A stretch of DNA of 64,000 nucleotides from positions 21,012,359 to 21,076,358 of the forward strand of contig CAMZMU010000107.1 in NCBI GenBank assembly GCA_947311845.1, given 5' to 3'. Origin of the DNA: Poa pratensis. Taxonomy: Eukaryota > Streptophyta > Magnoliopsida > Poales > Poaceae. The notes below the pieces were generated by a model. The model searched no databases. It saw only the letters and a list, made by a program, of their open reading frames with translations, and had not been told where the DNA came from. The stretch's first letter is position 1, and each line of letters opens with the position of its first letter. This document shows positions 34,216 to 44,775 of the stretch, piece after piece. A program made the translations under genes and the position numbers.

Positions 34216-35305
34216 AGCGTCTCCAGCTAACTCGGATGGGCTGGAGTTCACGTCTCGGATGGGCTGCTTCGGGCAGGCCAACCCCGGACGGACCGAGGCT
34301 GCACCTCGGTGGGCCGCGATTCTAGCACCGAGGCCAGGATCGCCACTCCCTGCATCGGGCCACCTTGGTCGCGTCCCGCGTACGTGTGTTCGCTGCTGTC
34401 GCCACGATCGTTGCCTCCTGATCGCCGGCACATCCAGATGCTCCATCGCCCAAAGCCACGACCGAGTCATCGTGACGGACCGAGGCTGCACCTCGGTGGA
34501 CCGAGCTTCTCCACCCTGGGCAGGCCAGCACTTCCCTGTCTCGGGCAGGCCAACTCACGTCTCGACCGTGGACCAACGTCTCCGTATCTCGGTTGCTTCT
34601 TGGGCCGAGCTATTTCCGCACCTCGGCAGCGACTACCAGGAGAGCTGCTACCTCTACGTCTACTACTTCTTCTTCAACACTCTACGCCAACATCCCCAGC
34701 ACTTCCTCGACAAGTACAGATGCCCCTGCCACCTACCGAAGATCCGGAGACAGGCACTAGAAGACAAGACCAAGGACATGGACAAGACAGGCCACGCCCA
34801 TCCTGGACGTGGCTACAGTGCCAGCGATGTGACAAGAGTACACCTGTGTGAGGCATGTACAGTGGTGACAAGACCCCAGTAGTCATATCGTGAACAGTGA
34901 CTGCACAGTGTATCTGTGGGCCATCCTTGTCCCCTGGGCTCTCCCTATATAAAGAGCACCAGGGGGAGAGCTCTCCTCAGCTCCCGCACGGGCTCTCTTG
35001 CCCCTTGGGCTCATTCTCCCCCCGCTCTCTCTGCTGGCTCCCTGGAGCTCATCTCCATAGCTCGTTCCATACAGCTCGTGGAGCGTTTGTACAGACCGTA
35101 TATAGAGGAGAAATACACCAAATAGGCTAGATGCTGCATTAGGGGTTTTATCTCCTCACGAGAGCCCCGAAGCAGGGTAAATCTTTGTGTTCGTCTGTTT
35201 GTTCGTGTGTGCTTCTTAGCGCGCTATCCCTCTCCCGAATCCTCTAGCGTCCATCGGCCCCAACTTAAGCCTACCCCTAGGCATCTGTTGTTTCATACCA
35301 CGACA
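34216..35305 (+). repeat. 5' LTR of outer element, second segment
   Basis: Resumes the outer LTR after the nested element and matches 38142-39232. It contains the promoter (CTATATAAAGAGCACC at about 34945) and ends CATACCACGACA at 35305, followed by the PBS. Long open frames here (up to about 207 codons) occur in both LTR copies and have no domain. Confidence 0.92.
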
Positions 35306-37671
35306 GTTGGCGCCCACCGTGGGGCTGACAGTGGCGCTAGCTGGATCAATTCGGATGGGACCTTCGTCATCAACGCGGGGACTCGACATCGCCATTGTCT
35401 CTCGCGCTCTAGCTTGCCGCTGTGAGCAGAGGCTAGCGCTGCCTCCACCAACGGACATCAGCGGCAGATCCCGGATGAGAAAAGTGACTCGGGGACTCGA
35501 CTCCGACATCATTCCCGAGTTGACTTGGTCAAATCCGGGTTGACATAGCCAAAACCGACATAGGTACAGCCAAAACCGACATATCCATGTCCTGGAAACA
35601 CTGTTCATCCGACACTGTTCATCCGACATCCATGTCTTGCCGACACTGGAAAAACGACATATCCATGTCCTGGAAACACTGTTCATCCGACACTGTTCAT
35701 CTGACATATCCATGTCTTGCCGACACTGGAAAACCGACATATCCATGTCATGCCGACACTGTTCATCCGACACTGTTCATCCGACATGTCCTTGTCCTGG
35801 CGACACTGTCCATCCGAGGTATCCTGAAATCGGAGGTATCCTGAAATCCGACATATGCTGATATGCTGGAAATCTGAGGTGTGCTGGAAATCCGAGATGT
35901 GCTGGTATGCTGGTAACTCCGACATATGCTGATATGCTGGTAAATCCGAGATGTGCTGGCATATGCTGATATGCTGGTAAATCCGAGATATGCTGGTATG
36001 CTGGTAACTCCGACATATGCTGATATGCTGGAAAACTGAGATATGTTGGTATGCTGGTAAATCCGAGTTAAGTCTTGGAAATCCGAGATAAGGTTGGGAA
36101 ATCCGAGTTAAGGCTTGGAAATCCGAGTTAAGGCTTGGAAATCAGAGATAAACTTGGAAGATCCAACATAAGATTGGAATCCGACATATGTTGGTCAAAG
36201 CAAGCGTACAAGTGGCTCAAACCGAGATATTGGTGGCTCAGGCCAGCATATTGATATCCTTGCCGGCATAAGCGTCTTCCTCTACTGCTACAACAACACT
36301 ACCTTGTGAGTATCAATTATATGTCTGCATCTCTCTTTTAAATAGTCTCAAACAGTGCTCGGGGACTCTCCCCTCCTTTCTGCCATGCTTAGTTGTTTCC
36401 CCCGGGAGCAAGATGTCTTGACCCGGGGACTAGACAGCCAGTTAAGTTTTGTTTGGTCTCTCCTAGATCTGTAAACTGACTCGGGGACTCGGTGGAGTTC
36501 GAGTCTGTACCCTGTTGCATAGTTTTGTTGCTAGACTTGTGTTTATCTGTTAAATAAAGTTGTTGTCCTGTTTAATATTCAATATACATATATGCCTGTA
36601 CTAACGTTGAAAGGTGGCATCGGTTTTACCGAGACAATATTCGTCTTCGAGATCATGGTTATATTGGTTATCAGGAATCACCCAGGATATCTTGGTATTG
36701 TCGGTATTCTTCAGGTCGCAGTTTATTTCGGTTTGCCGACATACCATGGCATCTTTCATACCCCCGATCGCCGTTTATTTCGGTATGCAGATATATCTCA
36801 ACATCACCTCATATCTCAAATCGCCGTTTATTTCGGTTTGCCAAGATATCACGGCATTTATCTCTTATCATCGAGCGTCTCTTATTTGCTGTCTTTATCG
36901 GCTTAATCAATTATCATGATTCTTCATTTATCCGAGTTCACCAGAGTATCGTAGCATCATTATCTCGGCACAGTGATTCAAAAGGTATCTGATCTCACTG
37001 AGTTTTACGGGTTGAGAGATGTCTCAACTCGTCATCTGATAAGTGCCCATGAAGGCAAAGTGTCAGATTTAGCCATTGACGGCTATATGTTAAACCAGCA
37101 GTGGCTGGAGACATCTATGTCGGTAAACGCCCAGAGTGGCTAAAACCGGCATTCGAGGTATGCCTATGTCAAACCAGCAGTGGCTGGAGACATCTATGCC
37201 GGTAAATGCCCAGAGTGGCTAAAAAACCGACATATGAGATATGCCTATAGAGAGGCCGAGGTATCGAGACATATGAGATATGCCTATAGAGAGGCCGAGG
37301 TACCGAGACATATGAGATATGCCCAGAGAGGCCGAGATACCGAGACATTTGAGATATGTCCGTGCAGACATATGCTCCGAGACATTTGAGATATGTCCGT
37401 GCAGACATATGCTCCGAGACATTTGAGATATGTCCGTGTAGACATATGCTCCGAGACATTTGAGATATGTCCGTGCAGACATATGCTCCGAGACATATGG
37501 GATATGTCTGTACAGACATGCGCCTTCGGTAATGCCCGTGAGAGCTAAGAACCGACACATAATGATGCCCATGCTGGCAAGATATTTCTTATATGGAGAT
37601 TTTGGTGTTGGATATTTAATTTTGTAAGACTGCGCGCGACTCTGCGAGTCCCCCGCAGCCTCGGGGACTAA
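35306..37671 (+). repeat. Interior of outer element: serial short tandem arrays
   Basis: After the PBS and a leader comes a chain of arrays with shared ACATATG/GAGATAT vocabulary. At 35580-35815, ATCCATGTC/CTGTTCATCCGACA modules repeat. At 35860-36060, ATATGCTGGTAAATCCGAG modules. At 36060-36180, AATCCGAGTTAAGGCTTGGA. At 36710-36850, three copies around CGCCGTTTATTTCGGT. At 37090-37220, two long copies of AACCAGCAGTGGCTGGAGAC. At 37231-37340, a 39-bp unit. At 37341-37500, an exact 37-bp unit (starts 37341, 37378, 37415, 37452, 37489). No reading frame with a retroelement domain exists on either strand. Confidence 0.85.
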
Positions 37672-39232
37672 TGTCGGGGATGTAATCCCCGGTACCCCAA
37701 AGTGGTTGGGTTAACTGTGGTGGTTGAGTTAGTAAAAGAGATGAACAGGAAATAAATAATTAGAAGATAGAGAGAAGACAGAAAGGAGCGCTCTGGATCG
37801 CTATCTCTGCCTAGTCCGACATGCCCAGGTTTGGACCGGGATTCCCTTACCTCGGCTGGCCGACACAGAAGCGTCGGCGGGCCATCAGCTTCACCTCGTC
37901 CGAGACAATCACGGTGGCCTCTCTGTATCTCGGCTGGACCGAATCTGTTACTCCGGCTGGGCCAAGTCCCTCAGCCTCGGATGGGCCACGTCTCCCGCCA
38001 GGTCTCGGTGGGCCGAGTTGCGCTGTGACCCGGAGCAGGCCGAAGCTCCCAGCCTCGGTAGCAGGCCAAGCTGTGCAATCCCGGAGCAGGCCGAAGCTCC
38101 CAGCCTCGGTAGCAGGTCGAGATTTGCACCTCGGATGGGCCAGCGTCTCCAGCTAACTCGGATGGGCTGGAGTTCACGTCTCGGATGGGCTGCTTCGGGC
38201 AGGCCAACCCCGGACGGACCGAGGCTGCACCTCGGTGGGACGCGATTCTAGCACCGAGGCCAGGATCGCCACTCCCTGCATCGGGCCACCTTGGTCGCGT
38301 CCCGCGTATGTGTGTTCACTGCTGTCGCCACGATCGTTGCCTCCTGATCGCCGGCACATCCAGATGCTCCATCGCCCAAAGCCACGACCGAGTCATCGTG
38401 ACGGACCGAGGCTGCACCTCGATGGACCGAGCTTCTCCACCCCGGGCAGGCCAGCACTTCCCAGTCTCGGGTAGGCCAGCACACGTCTCGACCGTGGACC
38501 AACGTCTCCGTATCTCGGTTGCTCCTTGGGACGAGCTATTTCCATACCTCGGCAGCGACTACCAGGAGAGCTGCTACCTCTACGTCTACTACTTCTTCTT
38601 CGACACTCTACGCCAACATCCCCAGCACTTCCTCGACAAGTACAGATGTCCCTGCCACCTACCGAAGATCCCGGAGACAGGCACTAGAAGACAAGACCAA
38701 GGACATGGACAAGACAGGCCACGCCCATCCTGGACGTGGCTACAGTGCCAGCGATGTGACAAGAGTACACCAGCGTGAGGCATGTACAGTGGTGACAAGA
38801 CCCCAGTAGTCATATCGTGAACAGTGACTGCGCAGTGTATCTGTGGGCCATCCTTGTCCCCTGGGCTCTCCCTATATAAAGAGCACCAGGGGGAGAGCTC
38901 TCCTCAGCTCCCACACGGGCTCTCTTGCCCCTTGGGCTCATTCTCCCCCCGCTCTCTCTGCTGGCTCCCTGGAGCTCATCTCCATAGCTCATTCCATACA
39001 GCTCGTGGAGCGTTTGTACAGACCGTATACAGAGGAGAAATACACCAAATAGGCTAGATGCTGCAGTAGGGGTTTTATCTCCTCACGAGAGCCCCGAAGC
39101 AGGGTAAATCTTTGTGTTCGTCTGTTTGTTCGTGTGTGTTTCTTAGCGCGCTATCCCTCTCCCAAATCCTCTAGCGTCCATCGGCCCCAACTTAAGCCTA
39201 CCCTTAGGCATCTGTTGTTTCATACCACGACA
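37672..39232 (+). repeat. 3' LTR of outer element
   Basis: 1561 bp, TGTCGGGG...CCACGACA, followed by the target duplicate CAACA. Uninterrupted, so it served as the template for locating the nested insertion in the other LTR. TATA box TATATAAA at 38873-38880. Confidence 0.94.
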
Positions 39233-39237
39233 CAACA

Positions 39238-40955
39238 ACTTAATTTTATGTCTGCTAAATTAATAGAACCCATATTACTTTATGTTTGTCACTGTTGATT
39301 ACTATATGTAATGCTAATTCGATAACAAGTATAGATCTTAAACATATTATCATCTTATTACCGAATCCATTATGACTTATAAGACACATTTGATTGTGAA
39401 AAAATGGTCATGCTAACTATTCAATTTATACTCTAGAATTTTCTAGACATAGTCTTACATAACCATACAATCCACCCTCTATTAAGATAATTATTACGCT
39501 GTATACTTTGGAATCTCTATAAACATATTTAATAACATTAAAAATAGAGATGAACATTCACACAATAACACATAGACGTGAGTTTTTCCTTTTATTCCTC
39601 ACATTTAAAATGGTTTTGTATCTTGTAAGGGTAATATCTCACAAAGGAAAAAAAAACTTCTTGCGCAACTCACATATAGTTTCAATGATATACATAGAAA
39701 CTTTATAATGGAACACCATTTTAAAAATATTGTATGTTTAACAATGCTAACTAAATAGTATATAACATAGAGAGGCGTTTTACTACTCATGGTGGTAGCT
39801 ACACACCATAGCATTATACGGCGATGTAAGCCATATATACCTGTTTAGCTTGATATTCTAGTAGGGAACAGATTTTTGGTGTACAAAACTGGTTTCAGAA
39901 TTTTGAAAAAAATATTTTTTGGTCGTCATTTTTTAGGGTTGACTTTTTCGATGACTTTTTTCGTTGACTTTTAAAAATAATCATAACAACCGGGATATGA
40001 TTTGAAAAAATTTCAAAATACTTTTGGATAATCCTATCAACTCTAATGTTGAGATCCCCCCGCCCCCTTGAGTATTCTCTTTTTTTCCGTGACGTATACG
40101 AGTCGGTCAAACTAAGGTGTGTAGGTACCCATGCGAACAGCGGCATTCATTCCATATAACATATAGTTGTTAAGAGAACAATATGATTAAAATTAAAAAA
40201 GTATAAATTTTGAGTATAACTATATTTACTTTGACTTTCACTGGTTCCAATAATTTAGATGGAACGAGCGTGAGGACCAGTATGCTGTTTACATGGATAA
40301 TATTATTTTTCATGTTCGAGGATAGTTTGCATAGCGCTAGGAATTTAAAATTCATCATATGTCTTTTTTAGCAACTTTCATATTTGAAAATTGATTTTCA
40401 TAAACTGAGGTTATCTATTTTGGTGAGGCTAAGAATAATTGTACAGAGTATGCTTTTATCTTTTACCCGCGTGGAAGGAAAATTTACTTTTATGTGTTTG
40501 TATGTTCCTCTAAGCGATGTTAAGTTATGTAATCTAGATTGGGGGTGAGGCAGAAGAAAAAATGAAAAAGAATACACATGTGTGGAAAGGGAGACATAAC
40601 TCATATGGTGGGAGGATGATCCTTTTAAGGAATTGTCTTAGTAACATTACATTTTATATGCTTCCTATGTTTGAGATACAAAAGGGGTCGGCAAGAAAAT
40701 GAGTTTCTTTATGAAAACGTCGTTCTGTCAAGATGATGATAGTGTTCAATACCATTTAGTTAACTGTGATAAGATTTGTAGACCTAAGGAACAGAGCGAG
40801 ATCTTCCTGCATGTGTATGTCACCCCCCCCCCCCCCCCCCCCAACCCAACGAAGACTTTGGGGCGTTAGTGAAAAAAATAAGGGACTTAGATGTAAGAAA
40901 GTAGAGTGTTTTGGACCCCAAACATTTAAGTTTTCAGTATCCCCCCCGCGGGTAG
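39238..40955. other. AT-rich intergenic DNA with poly(C)20
   Basis: Low-complexity AT-rich sequence with no gene. A run of 20 C residues lies at 40823-40842. Confidence 0.6.
40823..40842. repeat. Poly(C) tract, 20 bases
   Basis: Uninterrupted C run in intergenic sequence. It is the third long G/C homopolymer in the window. Confidence 0.95.
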
Positions 40956-40959
40956 CTTC

Positions 40960-41340
40960 CCCGCTCTAGGAACGAGAGGCTGAGTCTAGTAGATTTGGAG
41001 GTTTTGAATAGATGTGCGTTTAGTATATTGCTTTGGAAGCCAGAGACAAGTGAAGGTTTGTGGCAAGGTCTATTAAGGAAAAGTATGTGGAAGATAATTC
41101 TCTTGCCAATTGCAAGCTTAAGGCTGGTCAGTTTTATTTCTGGCATGGCTTGATGAAAGACAGAGATTCATTTAAAAAAATATAAAAAATTTATGGGGAA
41201 TGGTAGGACAACAAGGTTTTCGAAGGATTGCTGGATTGGTCATAAGACTTTAATGGATTCTTTCCCTAGGCTGTACAACTTAACTTTTAGTTGTAATATT
41301 AGTGTTGCTTGAGTTATGGATTTCATCAAGAAAAGAAAGA
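40960..41340 (+). pseudogene. Degenerate LINE ORF2 C-terminal region
   Basis: Plus-strand frames give NERLSLVDLEVLNRCAFS, LLWKPETSEGLWQGLLRK, then with a shift NCKLKAGQFYFWHGLMK and a FPRLYNLTF-like block. This is the order found after the RT domain in plant LINE ORF2 proteins (DLEVKN..., GLWQ.LLR.KY, FW.GL, FPRLY.L). Frameshifts and stops show decay. Orientation agrees with the RT relic at 24.44-25.35 kb. Confidence 0.6.
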
Positions 41341-44300
41341 ATAACATATATATCGCTAAAATAAAGGATTTCATCAAGAATAACGGATATAGTTCAAAAA
41401 TTACTAGAAGCTTAACATCAACATCCCACAGGGTAACAACATAGCAGAAATTACTTATTCAGAATCATCGACATTAGCGATGCCATCTTCCGATTCAGAA
41501 GAGAAACCACCAGATTGGCGTTCATCACCACGACAAACAGGAAGCAACTTTTATTCTTCCTAAGATGGAAATTTAGGTCTCTGAACCGATAGGCTGAAAA
41601 AACATAGTGGTGAAAAAACGTACTAGTGTGCTAACGCTAATGACATTTTAGTCCCATATATAGCATGCTAATTCACGAATATCACCAAAGATACTATTAA
41701 AATTTAGCTTACACTCTCCAGCTATATTATAGCGCGCTATAGCGCCGAAATTGGGCGCTATATATTTTTGGGGAAATTATGCGCTATTTATTTCCAAAAT
41801 GCTGCGCGTGCAGACGAAAGGGAAACGGAAAGGAGACGCGCGCGCGTGCTCGGTTGCACTTGCACAGAGGCTAGCGAGATCATCGCTGCCATGCCATGCA
41901 TGCAGCGCGCCGACGACCGATGACACAGCGTGCTGTGTGCGTGGCGTGAATCGCGTCGCCGCAGGGGCCGGCCATGCGTGCAGGTGCAGCGATAGAATGG
42001 AACATGGGGGCATGGGAAGAGATCGAGACGCCATGCATGCACGCACGCACCGGCACCGATGATGCAAGAGCATGCACTGCACCACAGAGCGGTACAGCTA
42101 GCTCGCATCGAGGCAGGAGGAATGGGAGGACGCAGGGGATAAGGTATCTATGGCCGGCGGGGACGACGACGCAGGCGCACGAGCGAGCGGGGATCGGGGC
42201 GACTGGATCATCATGCTTGATTTGACAAGTGACCACGCATATGCATGCACGCACGCACGCCCATCGCTTGTTCCGGATTTCAAGCGCCGCCGCCGCCGCC
42301 GACGACGTATGATTTATGAACCGAAACCGATGGCGAACGACGACGACGGCGACGGAGGGGAGAGAGGACGCGAGGTCGGGATGGGCTTAACACGACGGTG
42401 CGCCGGGCGCCGCGTGGACGTAGCGAGCTGGCCCTGATCGATGAGCGCGCGTGGCGGGAGAGATCGAGGTCCGCCGGCGGGGGGCCGCGCGCCCACCACC
42501 ACGTGTCTGACAGCTCTGCGGCGGGGTAGCCGCCCATCCGAGCTTTGACCGGCCGGGCCCTTGACCGCACGTGGACGTGCATGAGATCGACGGATGGATC
42601 ACCAACAGAGCCGGGCCTACGTGCCATGCCACGGGAAAACTCCCTCCATTTTTCGCCATCTCCTACTCCATGAGCTCGACTACCCGCCCCAGTCTTACCC
42701 GAAAATGCACATAAGAAGGATGGCTATAGAGAAATTGTCAAATCGGTCGTTTCTATCCGGCCTGGCTAATGGGTGTTGTAAGTTCCGTGCAGGCCAGGTA
42801 ACCAAATGGACAACTTTTACATCTCCAGAGTCTCACCTGAGGGCTCACAGCTAACCAAACACATCCTTGTTGTAATGATCTTTGGGAGTATTTGTTCACG
42901 ACATTACTTGCTAACTAATATGCTAATCCCTGTTATAATCTCAACCAATTAAGGGCTTGTTTTGTTTACAATAGTGCTAAAATGTACGACCGGGAAAAAC
43001 ACAATAATATAAGATAGAAATGTGTGTGCGAAACAAATAATCAAAAAATAACGTAATTTATATATTTGGTTGTTTCGTTCACAAGAACAAAAAAAAAGAA
43101 TCCTAATAAACATGGTCCAATCAACTCAAAGCACATGACAAACTAAATTATTATGTCATAATGGCACTAAATACTTTGGTCATGTCCTTCTTTGAAAACG
43201 AGGTCCAAGTGAATTGTAAAATTTCTGTGTTTTCTCTTCTCAGATGAGACCAAAGAGTATTTTCTTGTGGTTGTTTTTTGCTCCATTCTTTTGAACCAAA
43301 CAGAAGAATAATACAACCATAAAAAATTTCTCTACTCTTGTCCCTCCAAATTTTCACTGAACTAAATATGCCCCAATCTATAAGGGAGAACATAAAAACG
43401 GTGAACTCCACTTTGGCTTCCGGGTGCATGCATGGTATTTAAAAACATATTTTTAAGTATCGAAAAGTTATGAAATAAAATTTGACCGATACATTTTCAC
43501 ATTATATATATTCACAAAGCCATTTCCCAAAAACTGACACATTTTGTGGCCTATGTAAAACAAACAAAATAATCTTGTGAAAAGCTTTATTTTAGCAAAT
43601 TCTGTCTGTTTTTACACATGTCATAGAATGTCATTTTTTCTGTTAAACAACTCTTAATTGTAACAAACTGAATTGTGGAGGGCATGTGTATATGTAAAAT
43701 TACGTTGTTCAATATTTTTAAAGATCAAGAGGGGCCACACCGGCTCCGTTTTCAGTTGTTCGATAATTTTGGTCTCTCGCGTCAACTATTTCGGAACGAA
43801 GGGAGTACTTGCATTCCTAATGCTTGTTTGGTATTCTCTTGTTCCAGCATTGCTCGATCCTAACGATGCAAAGAGGCCTAAATAAGGCAAAAACCTCGGG
43901 CGATCACAAAGTCGAGGCGAAAATGTGTAAAATCCTGTTTGCGCATCATAGGTGTGCAACAAGTCTCTCCAGAGTTTTGATTTAAACATAGACTACCACA
44001 GTTGAAAAGCTGGTTGATGTCGCAATCATCTTTGAAGAAACAACTACCAGCCGCCGGAAGTAAATTAAGATCGTGAAGAAACCCGAGCCCCTCCCCTCGT
44101 GATCAACTTGTTGTGCACACTGCACACTCGTGATTATTTTTTATGCACATGTGTGGAGCTCTACTACACCGTTTTCATACCCTGGCCCTGATTTGTCGCC
44201 ATCTCGATCAATCAGTACTCAGTAGGGAGGAGTATATTGTACTGCCGCGTTCTCGAGACCAGCCAATGAGGGCGTGGTCATTCAAATTTGTTTTCGCTCT

Positions 44301-44775
44301 CGCGTGCGTCAGATGAAAATGACCCGTAATCAGAAAATGGAGCACGAGCAAAGCGCCAAAGGCCCTCAGAGAAAATCTTGACCACAACAAACTCTAGTTA
44401 ATCAATTTCGTCTCTAGCTTATGGACCGTGGACAAATGTAAATGATCGATGGCTTGTTTAATAATTGTTCATGTCTCCGGCGGGGCCCGTACGTAACGAC
44501 ACCGTGTCGCTCGCATCTGTGTAGGGCAGTAGGGGTAGCTAGGGCACAAAGCTAATGATAATACGATGACATGCATGCTTTATAGTGCAAGAGCTGTAGT
44601 AATACATCGGTTGGGTGGTAGAGAAGCTCTTTCCCCTCTCCTTTCCCTCCCGCCCCCTTGAGAGTCAACGGCCGCCACTGGCCAGATCCGGCCATCCCGC
44701 CGCCGGCGCCTACGCTGGATGGTGTGGAGATGAAATAGGGTGTCGGCCCCCTCTGTATAGGAGTAGATTAGGCTG
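41341..44775. other. Intergenic DNA with a GC-rich CpG-dense patch (41.8-42.6 kb)
   Basis: The GC-rich patch contains GCAC and CCG microsatellite-like runs and many overlapping open frames on both strands, without a domain. A palindrome TATAGCGCGCTATA lies at 41728-41741. CGGAACGAAGGGAGTAC near 43793 resembles the right end of a Stowaway element, but no left partner was found. No gene is supported. Confidence 0.5.

Larger units (their letters stand above)
25716..39237 (+). mobile_element. Outer LTR retrotransposon without coding domains, interrupted by a nested element
   Basis: Bounded by 5-bp CAACA duplications (25716-25720 and 39233-39237). The 5' LTR starts TGTCGGGG at 25721 and is split: 25721-26190, then 34216-35305 after the nested insertion and its target duplicate. 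The 3' LTR is 37672-39232 (about 1.56 kb, TG...CA). The PBS at 35308-35325 is TGGCGCCCACCGTGGGGC, close to the complement of a tRNA-Lys 3' end as I remember it. A purine-rich tract precedes the 3' LTR. By eye the LTRs differ at about 29 positions, mostly transitions, near 1.9%. The 2.37 kb interior has no gag or pol and consists largely of short tandem repeats. Each LTR has a TATATAAA box (about 34946 and 38873). It is non-autonomous and depends on another element's proteins. Confidence 0.92.

Noticed and set aside
34259..34882. 207-codon frame, with a 197-codon copy at 38185-38778
   Set aside because: Both are in the two LTRs of the same retrotransposon, in no known family, and broken differently in each copy.
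35216..35773. 185-codon minus-strand frame rich in Met, Asp, Cys and Arg repeats
   Set aside because: Translation of short tandem repeats inside a non-coding retrotransposon interior, on the strand opposite to transcription.
41751..42659. Many overlapping frames in the CpG-dense patch
   Set aside because: No domain, no splice support, both strands equally open.
43786..43805. Stowaway-like right end (AACGAAGGGAGTAC)
   Set aside because: No matching left end or TA pair found nearby, so no full element can be defined.
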